Assembly (NCBI GenBank): GCA_013002925.1
Contig: JABDLQ010000367.1
Location: forward strand, 1 to 8,153
Reading direction: 5' to 3'
Origin: Gammaproteobacteria bacterium
Lineage (GTDB): Bacteria > Pseudomonadota > Gammaproteobacteria > Steroidobacterales > SZUA-146
DNA length: 8,153 nucleotides
A model generated the notes under the pieces. The model was not told the origin of the DNA. It saw only the letters and a program-made list of their open reading frames with translations, and searched no databases. Position numbers and translations under genes: made by a program. This document shows positions 1-7,041 of the stretch, one piece after another; positions within the stretch are counted from its first letter, which is position 1; every line of letters starts with the position of its first letter.

Positions 1-2
1 TG

Positions 3-1673
3 CGTGAACGCCTTGGGAAAGTTCATGGCGAACAGACGAAAGAGGCCACAGCGGCCCAGCAAAACCCGCAAGCACAGGCCTATTCAAACGAATTGAAAAA
101 AGTCCTGGACTTGTCCGCACAGGCGCTTGCCCAGCAAACCGTCATTGGTATCGCCTTGCAGGAAATTCGCGACGACGGCCCCAAAGAAGTGCAAAAACTC
201 AAAGCGGCCGGATACGACATTGATTCTCAGAAATTTTACAAAATTCTGATCAGCACCATAGCGTTGGGAACGCCCGGTTCCCGGCCTGATGAGGCGCTGA
301 TTGCAAGCGCGTTGGATCAGCTGGAACAAAACGACAAATTGCTGTCGACGTCCTTTCTGTCGTTGGTCGACGCAATCAGAAACGTACTGAGCAATCGTGG
401 ACAATCTGACTCTACCTGGCAACAACTCAGCACAACAGAGTTTTCGCAGGCCACGAGAGCCATGCGCAACTCGTTGAGTAAAGACCACGCCCAACGCATG
501 CGAGCGGTTGAAAACTCGAGAATTTTGCTAAGTATTTTCAGCGTTGCTCTGTTTGGCGGACTGGGTTTGCTGGGTTACCGCCTGCAAAACAGCTTTCGTG
601 AAGTCGCGGATGTTAACGAACAACTGTTGCATGCCAATGAGTTTCTCGAAAAACGAGTTGCTAAACGAACGAGCGACTTGACCAAGGCATTTGATGATCT
701 CAAAGAGTCCCAGGTCCAGTTGGTGCAGGCCGAAAAGATGTCTTCTCTGGGTCAACTGGTGGCCGGGATCAGCCATGAAATCAACACCCCGTTATTGTAT
801 CTGCAAAGCAATCAAACCCTGATCAAGGAAACCCTCGCCCGCGTCGACGTGTTTGTTAACCTCTGTTATAAAAAACTGATTCCCAGAGCACGGCCCGATG
901 ATGATAAAGAGACCGTCAAAAAGCGCTACGTCACGGGCCTCGTAGAGCTGAAGAACAGCTTTATCCAGCAGGAGATTCGAGAAGAGATAGCGGAGATCAA
1001 AAGCCTGACCGAAGACAACCTGGAGGGTTTGAATGAGCTGACGGAGTTAGCTCAGGGTCTCAAGGACTTCAGTCGTCTGGACCGGGCCCCGATTGAAGAC
1101 TTTGACGTTAACGACGGCATTGACCGCACGTTGTTGATTGCAAAAAACATGCTGAAGGACAAAGTGAAAATCGTGCGCCATATGCATGACGTCCCGCTGG
1201 TGTCCTGTTCGCCATCACAGATTAATCAAATCTTTCTGAATCTGATGACGAACGCAGCACAGGCGATTGAAAATGATGGCGAGATCGTCATCACAACATC
1301 AGCCGATGTGGATAACGTGAAAATAGAATTCGCAGACAATGGTTGCGGAATTCCCGAGAACCTGATCGCCAAGGTACGTGACCCGTTTTTTACGACCAAG
1401 GAAGTTGGTAAAGGAACCGGACTGGGCTTGTCGATTGTCGAAGAGATATTGAGTTCCCATAAAGGGCGTCTCGAGATCGAGTCTGAAGTTGGACAGGGAT
1501 CCACGTTTACTATTTTTCTGCCACACAAAATGTCCGCATCCGCCCACGAAAGCGACGCGCCTTCCACGGACATGCCAGCAGAACAAACAGGCCCTGACCA
1601 GCCTGAGGCGTCCTCACCCAAACCCAAAGCAGAGACACCGGTTGATGACAATATTATCGAGTTAACGGTCTAG
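3..1673 (+). CDS. Membrane sensor histidine kinase, N-terminus cut by window edge
   Basis: The frame is open from the first in-frame codon at position 3, so the true start lies upstream; the TTG at 93 is only an internal codon. The visible part begins with a mostly helical, polar segment (about 3-520), probably the end of a periplasmic sensor domain. A membrane helix follows (about 522-582, ILLSIFSVALFGGLGLLGY), then a coiled-coil linker (about 600-760). The H-box is GISHEINTPL, with the phospho-accepting His at 774-776. The ATPase domain has an N-box (NLMTNAAQAI, Asn at 1251-1253), a G1 box DNGCGIP (1335-1355), an F-box DPFFTT (1380-1397) and a G2 box GKGTGLGL (about 1407-1430), so it should be an active autokinase. 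An extra charged stretch of about 50 residues lies between the two dimerisation helices. A Pro/Glu/Ala-rich tail of about 46 residues follows the ATPase domain. The sensor part could be a DAHL-like all-helical ligand-binding domain, but that is a guess. The response regulator gene follows after 18 bases. Confidence 0.95.
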   Translation, partial: RERLGKVHGEQTKEATAAQQNPQAQAYSNELKKVLDLSAQALAQQTVIGIALQEIRDDGPKEVQKLKAAGYDIDSQKFYKILISTIALGTPGSRPDEALIASALDQLEQNDKLLSTSFLSLVDAIRNVLSNRGQSDSTWQQLSTTEFSQATRAMRNSLSKDHAQRMRAVENSRILLSIFSVALFGGLGLLGYRLQNSFREVADVNEQLLHANEFLEKRVAKRTSDLTKAFDDLKESQVQLVQAEKMSSLGQLVAGISHEINTPLLYLQSNQTLIKETLARVDVFVNLCYKKLIPRARPDDDKETVKKRYVTGLVELKNSFIQQEIREEIAEIKSLTEDNLEGLNELTELAQGLKDFSRLDRAPIEDFDVNDGIDRTLLIAKNMLKDKVKIVRHMHDVPLVSCSPSQINQIFLNLMTNAAQAIENDGEIVITTSADVDNVKIEFADNGCGIPENLIAKVRDPFFTTKEVGKGTGLGLSIVEEILSSHKGRLEIESEVGQGSTFTIFLPHKMSASAHESDAPSTDMPAEQTGPDQPEASSPKPKAETPVDDNIIELTV

Positions 1674-1680
1674 GATGGGA
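1672..1680 (+). promoter_or_regulatory. Ribosome binding site of the response regulator
   Basis: AGGATGGGA begins in the last two bases of the kinase stop codon and ends 11 bases before the ATG at 1692. The spacing is on the long side. Placed across the upstream stop codon, it suggests that translation of the regulator depends partly on ribosomes finishing the kinase gene. Confidence 0.5.
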
Positions 1681-1691
1681 CGTCTGATTCT

Positions 1692-3098
1692 ATGAGTCCC
1701 GCAAGCGCTGCAGAACATGACAGGCATAAAACAGCAAAACCAACGTTGCTGTTTGTAGACGATGAAAAACGGGTGCTAAACAGCATGCGCGCGATGTTTC
1801 GTCGTGACTACAACCTGTTTCTTACCACCAGCGGTAATGAAGCACTAAAGATTATCGAGCAGAACACCGTGGACGTTGTGGTCGCTGACCAGCGCATGCC
1901 GCAGATGAGCGGTGTCGAGGTGCTGAGTGCTGTCCGTCAGCAATCGCCGGCAACAGTACGCATACTGCTAACCGGTTATGCAGATCTCGATGCGGTTGAA
2001 GGAGCAATGAATGAAAGCGAGGTGTTTCGTTTTTTGAGCAAGCCCTGTGCCGCAGACGAATTGCGTGGGACCATCAGGCAGGCAACGCAGATTGCCTGCG
2101 ATACGGCAGGTTCTGTTACAAACGCTATGGAGCAGCAATTCGACGAGACCCGAATCGCCAGTATGGCAGAACAGGGTCAGAACCCGGCAGTCGGTGATCA
2201 GCTGGACAGTCTTGTTGAAGGATCGACATTTGATGTTAGCGGTGTTTTGACAAACGGCGGTGTCCTTGACGATGATTCGGCCGATATGTTGCTCGGTGCG
2301 TCAGACAGCGGCGAGCCGCAACGCGCTTCTGCAGCGAACCCGGACCAGGCAGAAGATCGCAATATCGCGGAGACAGATAATGGGCTTATCACATCGGCAC
2401 ATCAGCACCTGCAACATGCTCCCGATAGCAATGGTCATATAATTCCACCCCTGGTTAAACCCGGATCAGACCATGACGCGGATTTTGCAGATACGGTAGT
2501 GCTGCCACAAAACCCTGATCCCGATCAACCGGAGAAAAAAAGTGACACAGCCATACGCCATAAAATAAGCGTGGTTGGCACCGGCAAATACAAAATATCG
2601 GTGATGGTCTATTCGCCGGACGAGTTGTTTGCAAAGTCAGTTGGACGTTCGTTGCAAGACAGTTTTTACACGTTTCACGCCAGCAACCTGGCACAGCTGA
2701 TGTATGGCATCACAAAAATAGCGCCGGCAGTTTTGATTACCGACATCAGCGAAGACCCGGATGTTTTGAACCAGTTGATGGCCAACATAAATCAGGTAGT
2801 CCCGGAACTGGTAACCATGGTTGCGAGTCAGCATCGGGATACGGACCTGATGGTCAAGCTGATAAACCTCGGCCAGGTCTATCGCTTTATTGATAAGCCG
2901 CTGAGTTCAACAGCGTGTAAACGACATGTGCGCGAGGCCATCAGGAAGCATATACAACTGCGTGATCATCCGGAGTTGACACAAAGACATCAGGGCTCCC
3001 GTAATCATGAGACACCGTTGCTGCCTGCCGGAATCAGTCGCCTCATCGATCGACTGGGGCGTGTAAGAAAGTTGTGGCTGCAAAAACGCGCCACTTAG
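1692..3098 (+). CDS. Response regulator with two receiver-like domains and an acidic linker
   Basis: This 468-residue protein is the probable partner of the upstream kinase. The first receiver (about residues 12-132) is canonical: acidic pair D23/D24, phospho-acceptor D66 in VVADQRMP, T94 in ILLTGYAD and K117 in FLSKPC. The GYADLDAV..AMN...FRFLSKP pattern is typical of receivers found in RpfG-like and hybrid regulators. Residues of about 135-295 form a linker rich in Asp, Ala, Ser, Gln and Asn with no recognisable fold, probably disordered. A second receiver-like domain (about 301-425) keeps an Asp (D351, VLITDISEDP) and a Lys (K402, FIDKPLS). Its first strand reads VMVYSPDE rather than the usual paired acidic residues, and the T/S strand reads TMVAS, so it is divergent. 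A basic tail ends the protein. There is no DNA-binding, HD-GYP, GGDEF or EAL domain. The ATG follows AGGATGGGA, which overlaps the kinase stop codon, with about 11 bases between. Translational coupling is likely. Confidence 0.93.
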   Translation: MSPASAAEHDRHKTAKPTLLFVDDEKRVLNSMRAMFRRDYNLFLTTSGNEALKIIEQNTVDVVVADQRMPQMSGVEVLSAVRQQSPATVRILLTGYADLDAVEGAMNESEVFRFLSKPCAADELRGTIRQATQIACDTAGSVTNAMEQQFDETRIASMAEQGQNPAVGDQLDSLVEGSTFDVSGVLTNGGVLDDDSADMLLGASDSGEPQRASAANPDQAEDRNIAETDNGLITSAHQHLQHAPDSNGHIIPPLVKPGSDHDADFADTVVLPQNPDPDQPEKKSDTAIRHKISVVGTGKYKISVMVYSPDELFAKSVGRSLQDSFYTFHASNLAQLMYGITKIAPAVLITDISEDPDVLNQLMANINQVVPELVTMVASQHRDTDLMVKLINLGQVYRFIDKPLSSTACKRHVREAIRKHIQLRDHPELTQRHQGSRNHETPLLPAGISRLIDRLGRVRKLWLQKRAT

Positions 3099-3105
3099 GA
3101 TAAAG
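3097..3105 (+). promoter_or_regulatory. Ribosome binding site supporting the TTG start
   Basis: AGGATAAAG overlaps the stop codon of the response regulator (3096-3098) and lies 6 bases before the TTG at 3112. It is only a partial match to the anti-Shine-Dalgarno sequence. It is nevertheless the only purine-rich stretch near a start that keeps the membrane helix, so it decides the start choice. Confidence 0.5.
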
Positions 3106-3111
3106 ACACCC

Positions 3112-4776
3112 TTGGGAATTTCTACACAAAAAGATTCATCGATATTGGTAGCGCTTATCGTTGCGGCCTTGCTGGCGATCACAGGCGGTGCCTGGTTAGT
3201 TTTAAATGATAATGATGAGGTTGACGTAGCACACGATTTGATGGTGCAGCCGCAGATAGATGAGCATTCGATCCAACGACCTGCAGAGGATCACTCTGTT
3301 GCAGTGGACAAAGCGATTCAAATGGCGGAGCTGGCGTTTCAGGCGGGTCAACTGGCGGAACCGGCCGAAGGCAGCGCCGTGCATTTTTACCGCGAAGTGC
3401 TATCTCTCGAGCCGTCAAATCCGCGGGCCATGACGGGTATGAAGTTAGTTGCTTCACAACTAACGGATGAGGCAATGGAACAGATCCAGAAGCGCAACTA
3501 TGAGCAGGCGATTGCCACATTAAATTTGCTCAGTGATATCGAACCGGAATCTGACAATGTTATTGCCGTACGTTTAAGCCTGGTTGAAAAAACGCGCATC
3601 ATGTACGCGGCAATGGATGAAGCAATCAGCCAACGGCAATTTGAGCGGGCCGAAACACTGGCACGTCGATTGCGGGGCTTTCCTGAAGTGGATGCCGCCA
3701 GGGTGTCTGCGGCGCTGGTCGCAATCGCAACGGCACGCAACCAGCCGGAGGTCGTGCAGGAGGTGATTGGAGACTATGTGGAGCCGGAAATGCGGGCCTC
3801 CTCGACGGCAGTACCACCGGCAGCCACGGAAACCACCGTACCGATGCATGAGCAAACAGATAACACTGCAGTTGCGGAACCAATGGAGGCTGCGGCTAAT
3901 GTAAGGGCTGACGAGTCAGGGTCTGCAACACGCCAGATGAAGCGGGCAGAGCCCGGGACGAACCCCGGTGTTGATGCAATGGTGTCTGTTGACAGTCAAA
4001 GGGAAAGCACGGGGGTTGGCGTGACTGGTGACACTGCGTTGATGGGCGATGCAGCGTTGGAGGTTGGAGAGGATGCTCCGGCGATGGAGCTTGCAGATCG
4101 TGCAGGAACCAGTGACGGGCAGGCTGTGCCGAATGAGCTTGTCAGCCCGGAAACAGTCGCATTAGCTGAGAGCCGGGTTGCACAGATGCTTGCGATAGCT
4201 ACCGAAAGAGTCGCTGAACTGAAATTGATGCATCCCGAATCTGACAGTGCCTATCACTATTACCAGCAGGCGCTCATTCTCGACCCGGGCAATACCGAGG
4301 CTAAGCGCGGTCTGCGCTCATTGGTACAGACCCTCACTGCCAATGCATTGCACCAGGGAGAGACTGGCAAATGGCAAGAAGCCGAAGCGTTGCTGACGGA
4401 GGCTGACAGAATCGCGTATGCCGAAAGCCTCGTAACCGAAACACGTTCTGAAATCAAAACGATGAGGCTTGCTGCAGAGCAGGACAAATTCGTCAACATC
4501 AGCCAGTTTTTGGTCAAAAAATCTGTGACACCCAAATATCCGCGTCGTGCAGTGTCGCGTTCCGTAGAAGGCTGGGTGACGCTGGAGTTTGTCGTGGATG
4601 CAAATGGTGAAACGCGCGATATCAAGGTAGTTGATTCATCCAGACAATATGCCTCGCAGTTTAGCAAGGCGGCCATTCAGGCGGTGGAACAATGGCAGTT
4701 CAAGCCGCGCATGTTTGAAGGGCAGGCGATTTCCCAACGCTCAAAAACTACAGTGCAATTCAAGCTAACCGACTGA
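3112..4776 (+). CDS. Membrane-anchored TPR-like protein with TonB-family C-terminal domain
   Basis: This 554-residue protein starts at TTG. That start is chosen because a purine-rich AGGATAAAG lies upstream and because the membrane helix (about residues 10-30, ILVALIVAALLAITGGAWLV) follows at once; the next Met (residue 43) would delete the helix. The topology should be a short cytoplasmic N-terminus and a large periplasmic part. Two related TPR-like modules (about 69-155 and 357-445) flank an Ala/Glu/Thr/Val-rich linker (about 218-345). The C-terminus (about 470-554) matches the TonB-family C-terminal domain: TPKYPRRAVSRSVEGWVTL, then FVVDANGETRDIKVVDSS, a helix ending AVEQWQFKPR, and a last strand VQFKLTD. 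Classic TonB is about 240 residues with a Pro-rich spacer; here TPR modules replace it and no exbB/exbD genes are in view. The domain could act in energy transduction to an outer-membrane receptor or as a protein-contact module. The gene lies 13 bases after the regulator, so it is probably in the same operon. The exact role is unknown. Confidence 0.9.
   Translation: MGISTQKDSSILVALIVAALLAITGGAWLVLNDNDEVDVAHDLMVQPQIDEHSIQRPAEDHSVAVDKAIQMAELAFQAGQLAEPAEGSAVHFYREVLSLEPSNPRAMTGMKLVASQLTDEAMEQIQKRNYEQAIATLNLLSDIEPESDNVIAVRLSLVEKTRIMYAAMDEAISQRQFERAETLARRLRGFPEVDAARVSAALVAIATARNQPEVVQEVIGDYVEPEMRASSTAVPPAATETTVPMHEQTDNTAVAEPMEAAANVRADESGSATRQMKRAEPGTNPGVDAMVSVDSQRESTGVGVTGDTALMGDAALEVGEDAPAMELADRAGTSDGQAVPNELVSPETVALAESRVAQMLAIATERVAELKLMHPESDSAYHYYQQALILDPGNTEAKRGLRSLVQTLTANALHQGETGKWQEAEALLTEADRIAYAESLVTETRSEIKTMRLAAEQDKFVNISQFLVKKSVTPKYPRRAVSRSVEGWVTLEFVVDANGETRDIKVVDSSRQYASQFSKAAIQAVEQWQFKPRMFEGQAISQRSKTTVQFKLTD
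3316..3576 (+). repeat. TPR-like module, copy A of an internal protein duplication
   Basis: This segment encodes residues of about 69-155 of the TonB/TPR protein. It can be aligned by eye to copy B at 4180-4446. Shared landmarks are QMA.. followed by a long helix, SAVHFYREVLSLEPSNPRA (copy B: SAYHYYQQALILDPGNTEA), a helix with LVASQLTDEA (copy B: LVQTLTANA), and NYEQAIATLN (copy B: KWQEAEALLT). The A-L-x-L-D/E-P-x-N pattern is typical of TPR helix B ends. The duplication is at the protein level; the DNA has diverged. Confidence 0.7.
3444..3464. repeat. Perfect 8-bp inverted repeat with 5-base loop inside a coding region
   Basis: GTTAGTTG (3444-3451) and CAACTAAC (3457-3464) are exact reverse complements separated by CTTCA. 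The hairpin lies inside TPR copy A and encodes ordinary residues (LVASQLT). No T-run follows, so it is not an intrinsic terminator. It could be an mRNA hairpin, a protein-binding palindrome, or chance. Confidence 0.6.
4180..4446 (+). repeat. TPR-like module, copy B of an internal protein duplication
   Basis: This is the second copy of the module described for 3316-3576, covering residues of about 357-445. It lies between the low-complexity linker and the TonB-family domain. Key shared residues are the Tyr-rich helix HYYQQAL, the turn LDPGNTEA, and a C-terminal helix pair beginning GKWQEAEALL. The spacing of the landmarks is nearly the same as in copy A, which favours duplication over two unrelated TPR units. 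Confidence 0.7.
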
Positions 4777-4881
4777 TCTGATGAGGTGTTGGGTTAACCG
4801 CGCCCAGAGCTGGCGGCGGGATCCAGCAGTTGATTTTCCGGTGCGTCTGATGCATCTTGAAAGGTCGCACAGGTGGGGCCC
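4777..4881. other. Intergenic region upstream of ppk1
   Basis: This 105-base gap is the longest between genes in the window and is the natural place for a separate ppk1 promoter. I see no strong sigma-70 promoter: TTGATT (4830-4835) has only a poor -10 partner (CATCTT, 4853-4858). I see no recognisable Pho box and no stem with a T-run. A GC-rich stretch around 4798-4820 could fold weakly. Whether ppk1 is transcribed from here or by read-through from the kinase operon cannot be settled by eye. Confidence 0.5.
4871..4876 (+). promoter_or_regulatory. Ribosome binding site that decides the ppk1 start
   Basis: AGGTGG lies 5 bases before the ATG at 4882, a near-ideal Shine-Dalgarno arrangement. 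A GTG at 4873, three codons earlier, falls inside this site; it could use GAAAGG at 4859-4864 instead. The ATG is preferred, but the choice changes the protein by only three residues. Confidence 0.6.
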
Positions 4882-7017
4882 ATGACAGCCAAAAGTATTT
4901 TTCCTGACAATGTGTTGCCAATGATTCCGCAAGATAAAGCGGATGATGCGCGGTTCAGCGCGGCGGCTAACTACATCAACAGAGAGCTTAGTATTCTCCA
5001 GTTCAACTGGCGGGTGCTGCAGCAGTCGCTCGACCCCCACGTCCCTATTCTGGAAAGAATCAAATACCTGGCCATCTGCAGCAGTAATCTGGATGAGTTT
5101 TTCGAAGTCAGGGTTGCCGGAGTCAGGCACCGTGTCGTCAGGGATGATGGCAGCACGGGGCCGGACGGAATCAGCCCGACGGATCTGCTGAACCATATTT
5201 ACGAGGCGTCACGACTGCTGGTTGATGAGAAATACCGGATATTGAATGAAAAGCTGTATCCGGCCCTCGCCGAGACTGGCATCCGCTTCCCGGAGCGCGA
5301 GGAATGGAGTGTTGCCGACTGCGAATGGGTACGAGATTATTTTCGCAAGCAGGTCGCACCTGTGATTACGCCCATCAGTCTCGACCTGACGCATCCCTTT
5401 CCGAGGTTGATCAACAAGAGCCTGCATTTTTTGTTACGCATGGACGGCAATGATGCGTTCGGTAGAGACCTGAATTACGCGATATTGCACATGCCAAAAT
5501 CGCTGCCACGGTTAGTTAACCTGCCAGCCGATAACGGCGGTGGTAGCGCGCATCGAATTATTCTGTTGTCAGAGATTATTGAAGAATTCGCTGAAGAACT
5601 TTTTCCCGGTATGCATATCAAGGGCTGCCACCAGTTTCGATTGACGCGCGACAGTGATTTAATGCTGGATGAACTGGGCACCGAAGACTTGGCGTTGGCA
5701 CTGAAGAAGGAACTGTCATCCCGGGATTTCGGCGCGTCGGTGCGTCTGGAGGTCAACCATGATTGTCCGGGAAAAGTTGCAAATTTTCTGCTCCAGAAAT
5801 GCGGCCTGACCGAGCGCGAACTGTTTCGCGTTCGCGGTCCTGTGAACCTGTATCGATTTATGCATTTGAATGATCTTATCGACCGGTCGGATCTCAAGTT
5901 TGAGGGGTTCACGCCCGGCGTACCGGCGGATCTTGCACATGGCAACTCGATACTTAACCGTGTCGCCGAAAAAGACTATTTGCTGGAACACCCCTACCAG
6001 GCCTTCTGGCCTGTGATCGATATGTTGCGTGAAGCGGGCCGCGATCCTGACGTTCTGGCTATACAACAAACGCTTTATCGCATTGGCAGCAACTCTCCGG
6101 TAATCGATGCACTGATCGATGCCGCGCATGCGGGCAAGGAGGTCACCGCCATCATCGAACTTCGCGCACGTTTTGACGAAGCGGAGAATATTGCCATGGC
6201 GCAACGGCTCCAGGATGCGGGTGCGCTGGTTGTCTACGGCGTGGTTGGTTATAAAACACACGCCAAAATGTTGCTGATAGTGCGCCGGGAAAAGAAAAAA
6301 CTGAAGCGGTACGCACATCTTGGAACCGGCAACTATCACGTCGGCAACGCCAAGATGTACACCGACTATAGTCTGCTGACATCGAACAAGCACATGTGCG
6401 AAGACGTGCACAAGGTGTTTCAGCAGCTTACCGGGATGGGCAAGGTCTACAATTTCAACCTGTTGTGGACGGCACCGTTTACACTGAAAAAGAATCTGAT
6501 TACAGCGATTCGCAAGGAGGTTGCGAACGTTGCCGCCGGTGGACGGGGCCACATTGTAGCCAAGCTCAATTCACTGACGGACGGCACCGTGATCGAAGAG
6601 CTATACAGGGCTTCCACTGCAGGCGTAAAAATAGAATTGCTGATACGCGGCATTTGTGCTTTACGCCCCGGTGTTGCGGGGGTCTCGGAGAACATTCGGG
6701 TCTGCTCGATTGTCGGGCGCTTTTTGGAACACTCCCGGTTGTATTACTTTTATGACAACGGTGAGGAGCATTTTTACTGTTCCTCGGCGGACTGGATGGA
6801 CCGGAACCTGGATCGGCGTGTGGAAATCTCTTTTCCGATTCTCCAGGAAGACCTCAAGGAGCGTCTCAAAAAAGAGCTGCTGGATGAGTACTTGAAAGAT
6901 ACCGGCCAAAGCTGGCACTTGCAGGAAAACGGTGACTATCTGCGTGAACGCGCACAGGGAACGCCACAGATCGTGCAGGAAAGACTTCTTAAAGCACTCG
7001 GTAGTGAAGAGTACTGA
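4882..7017 (+). CDS. ppk1: Polyphosphate kinase 1 (PPK1)
   Basis: PPK1 reversibly transfers the terminal phosphate of ATP onto inorganic polyphosphate. From the ATG at 4882 the protein has 711 residues; E. coli PPK1 has about 688, and most of the excess is an N-terminal extension of roughly 25 residues. The N domain shows INRELSILQFN and SSNLDEFFEVRVAGV. The catalytic half is intact: R400 (LYRIGSN) and R430 (ARFDEAENI) match the E. coli Arg pair (R375, R405), His460 (YKTHAKM) matches the phospho-accepting His435, His479 (AHLGTGNYH) matches His454, and His617 (LEHSRLYYF) matches His592. All five residues keep a constant offset of 25. SSADWMDRNLDRRVE near the C-terminus is also a strong family signature. 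The enzyme is usually peripherally associated with the membrane. No exopolyphosphatase gene (ppx), a common neighbour of ppk1 in other bacteria, is in view; the next gene is a small membrane protein 24 bases on. An active enzyme is expected. Confidence 0.98.
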   Translation: MTAKSIFPDNVLPMIPQDKADDARFSAAANYINRELSILQFNWRVLQQSLDPHVPILERIKYLAICSSNLDEFFEVRVAGVRHRVVRDDGSTGPDGISPTDLLNHIYEASRLLVDEKYRILNEKLYPALAETGIRFPEREEWSVADCEWVRDYFRKQVAPVITPISLDLTHPFPRLINKSLHFLLRMDGNDAFGRDLNYAILHMPKSLPRLVNLPADNGGGSAHRIILLSEIIEEFAEELFPGMHIKGCHQFRLTRDSDLMLDELGTEDLALALKKELSSRDFGASVRLEVNHDCPGKVANFLLQKCGLTERELFRVRGPVNLYRFMHLNDLIDRSDLKFEGFTPGVPADLAHGNSILNRVAEKDYLLEHPYQAFWPVIDMLREAGRDPDVLAIQQTLYRIGSNSPVIDALIDAAHAGKEVTAIIELRARFDEAENIAMAQRLQDAGALVVYGVVGYKTHAKMLLIVRREKKKLKRYAHLGTGNYHVGNAKMYTDYSLLTSNKHMCEDVHKVFQQLTGMGKVYNFNLLWTAPFTLKKNLITAIRKEVANVAAGGRGHIVAKLNSLTDGTVIEELYRASTAGVKIELLIRGICALRPGVAGVSENIRVCSIVGRFLEHSRLYYFYDNGEEHFYCSSADWMDRNLDRRVEISFPILQEDLKERLKKELLDEYLKDTGQSWHLQENGDYLRERAQGTPQIVQERLLKALGSEEY

Positions 7018-7041
7018 GGTTGTCATGGCCGGGTCGCGGCG

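Noticed and set aside
93..95. TTG at 93 as the start of the histidine kinase
   Set aside because: The frame is open back to the window edge with coding-like sequence, there is no ribosome site before it, and a kinase with this topology should have an earlier first membrane helix.
4830..4858. Sigma-70 promoter upstream of ppk1 (TTGATT with CATCTT, 17-base spacer)
   Set aside because: The -10 element matches only three of six consensus bases; too weak to call.
5716..6552. Long minus-strand ORF of 278 codons inside ppk1
   Set aside because: It lies wholly within the strongly supported ppk1 gene, and its translation shows no family pattern; it is a shadow of the codon use of ppk1.
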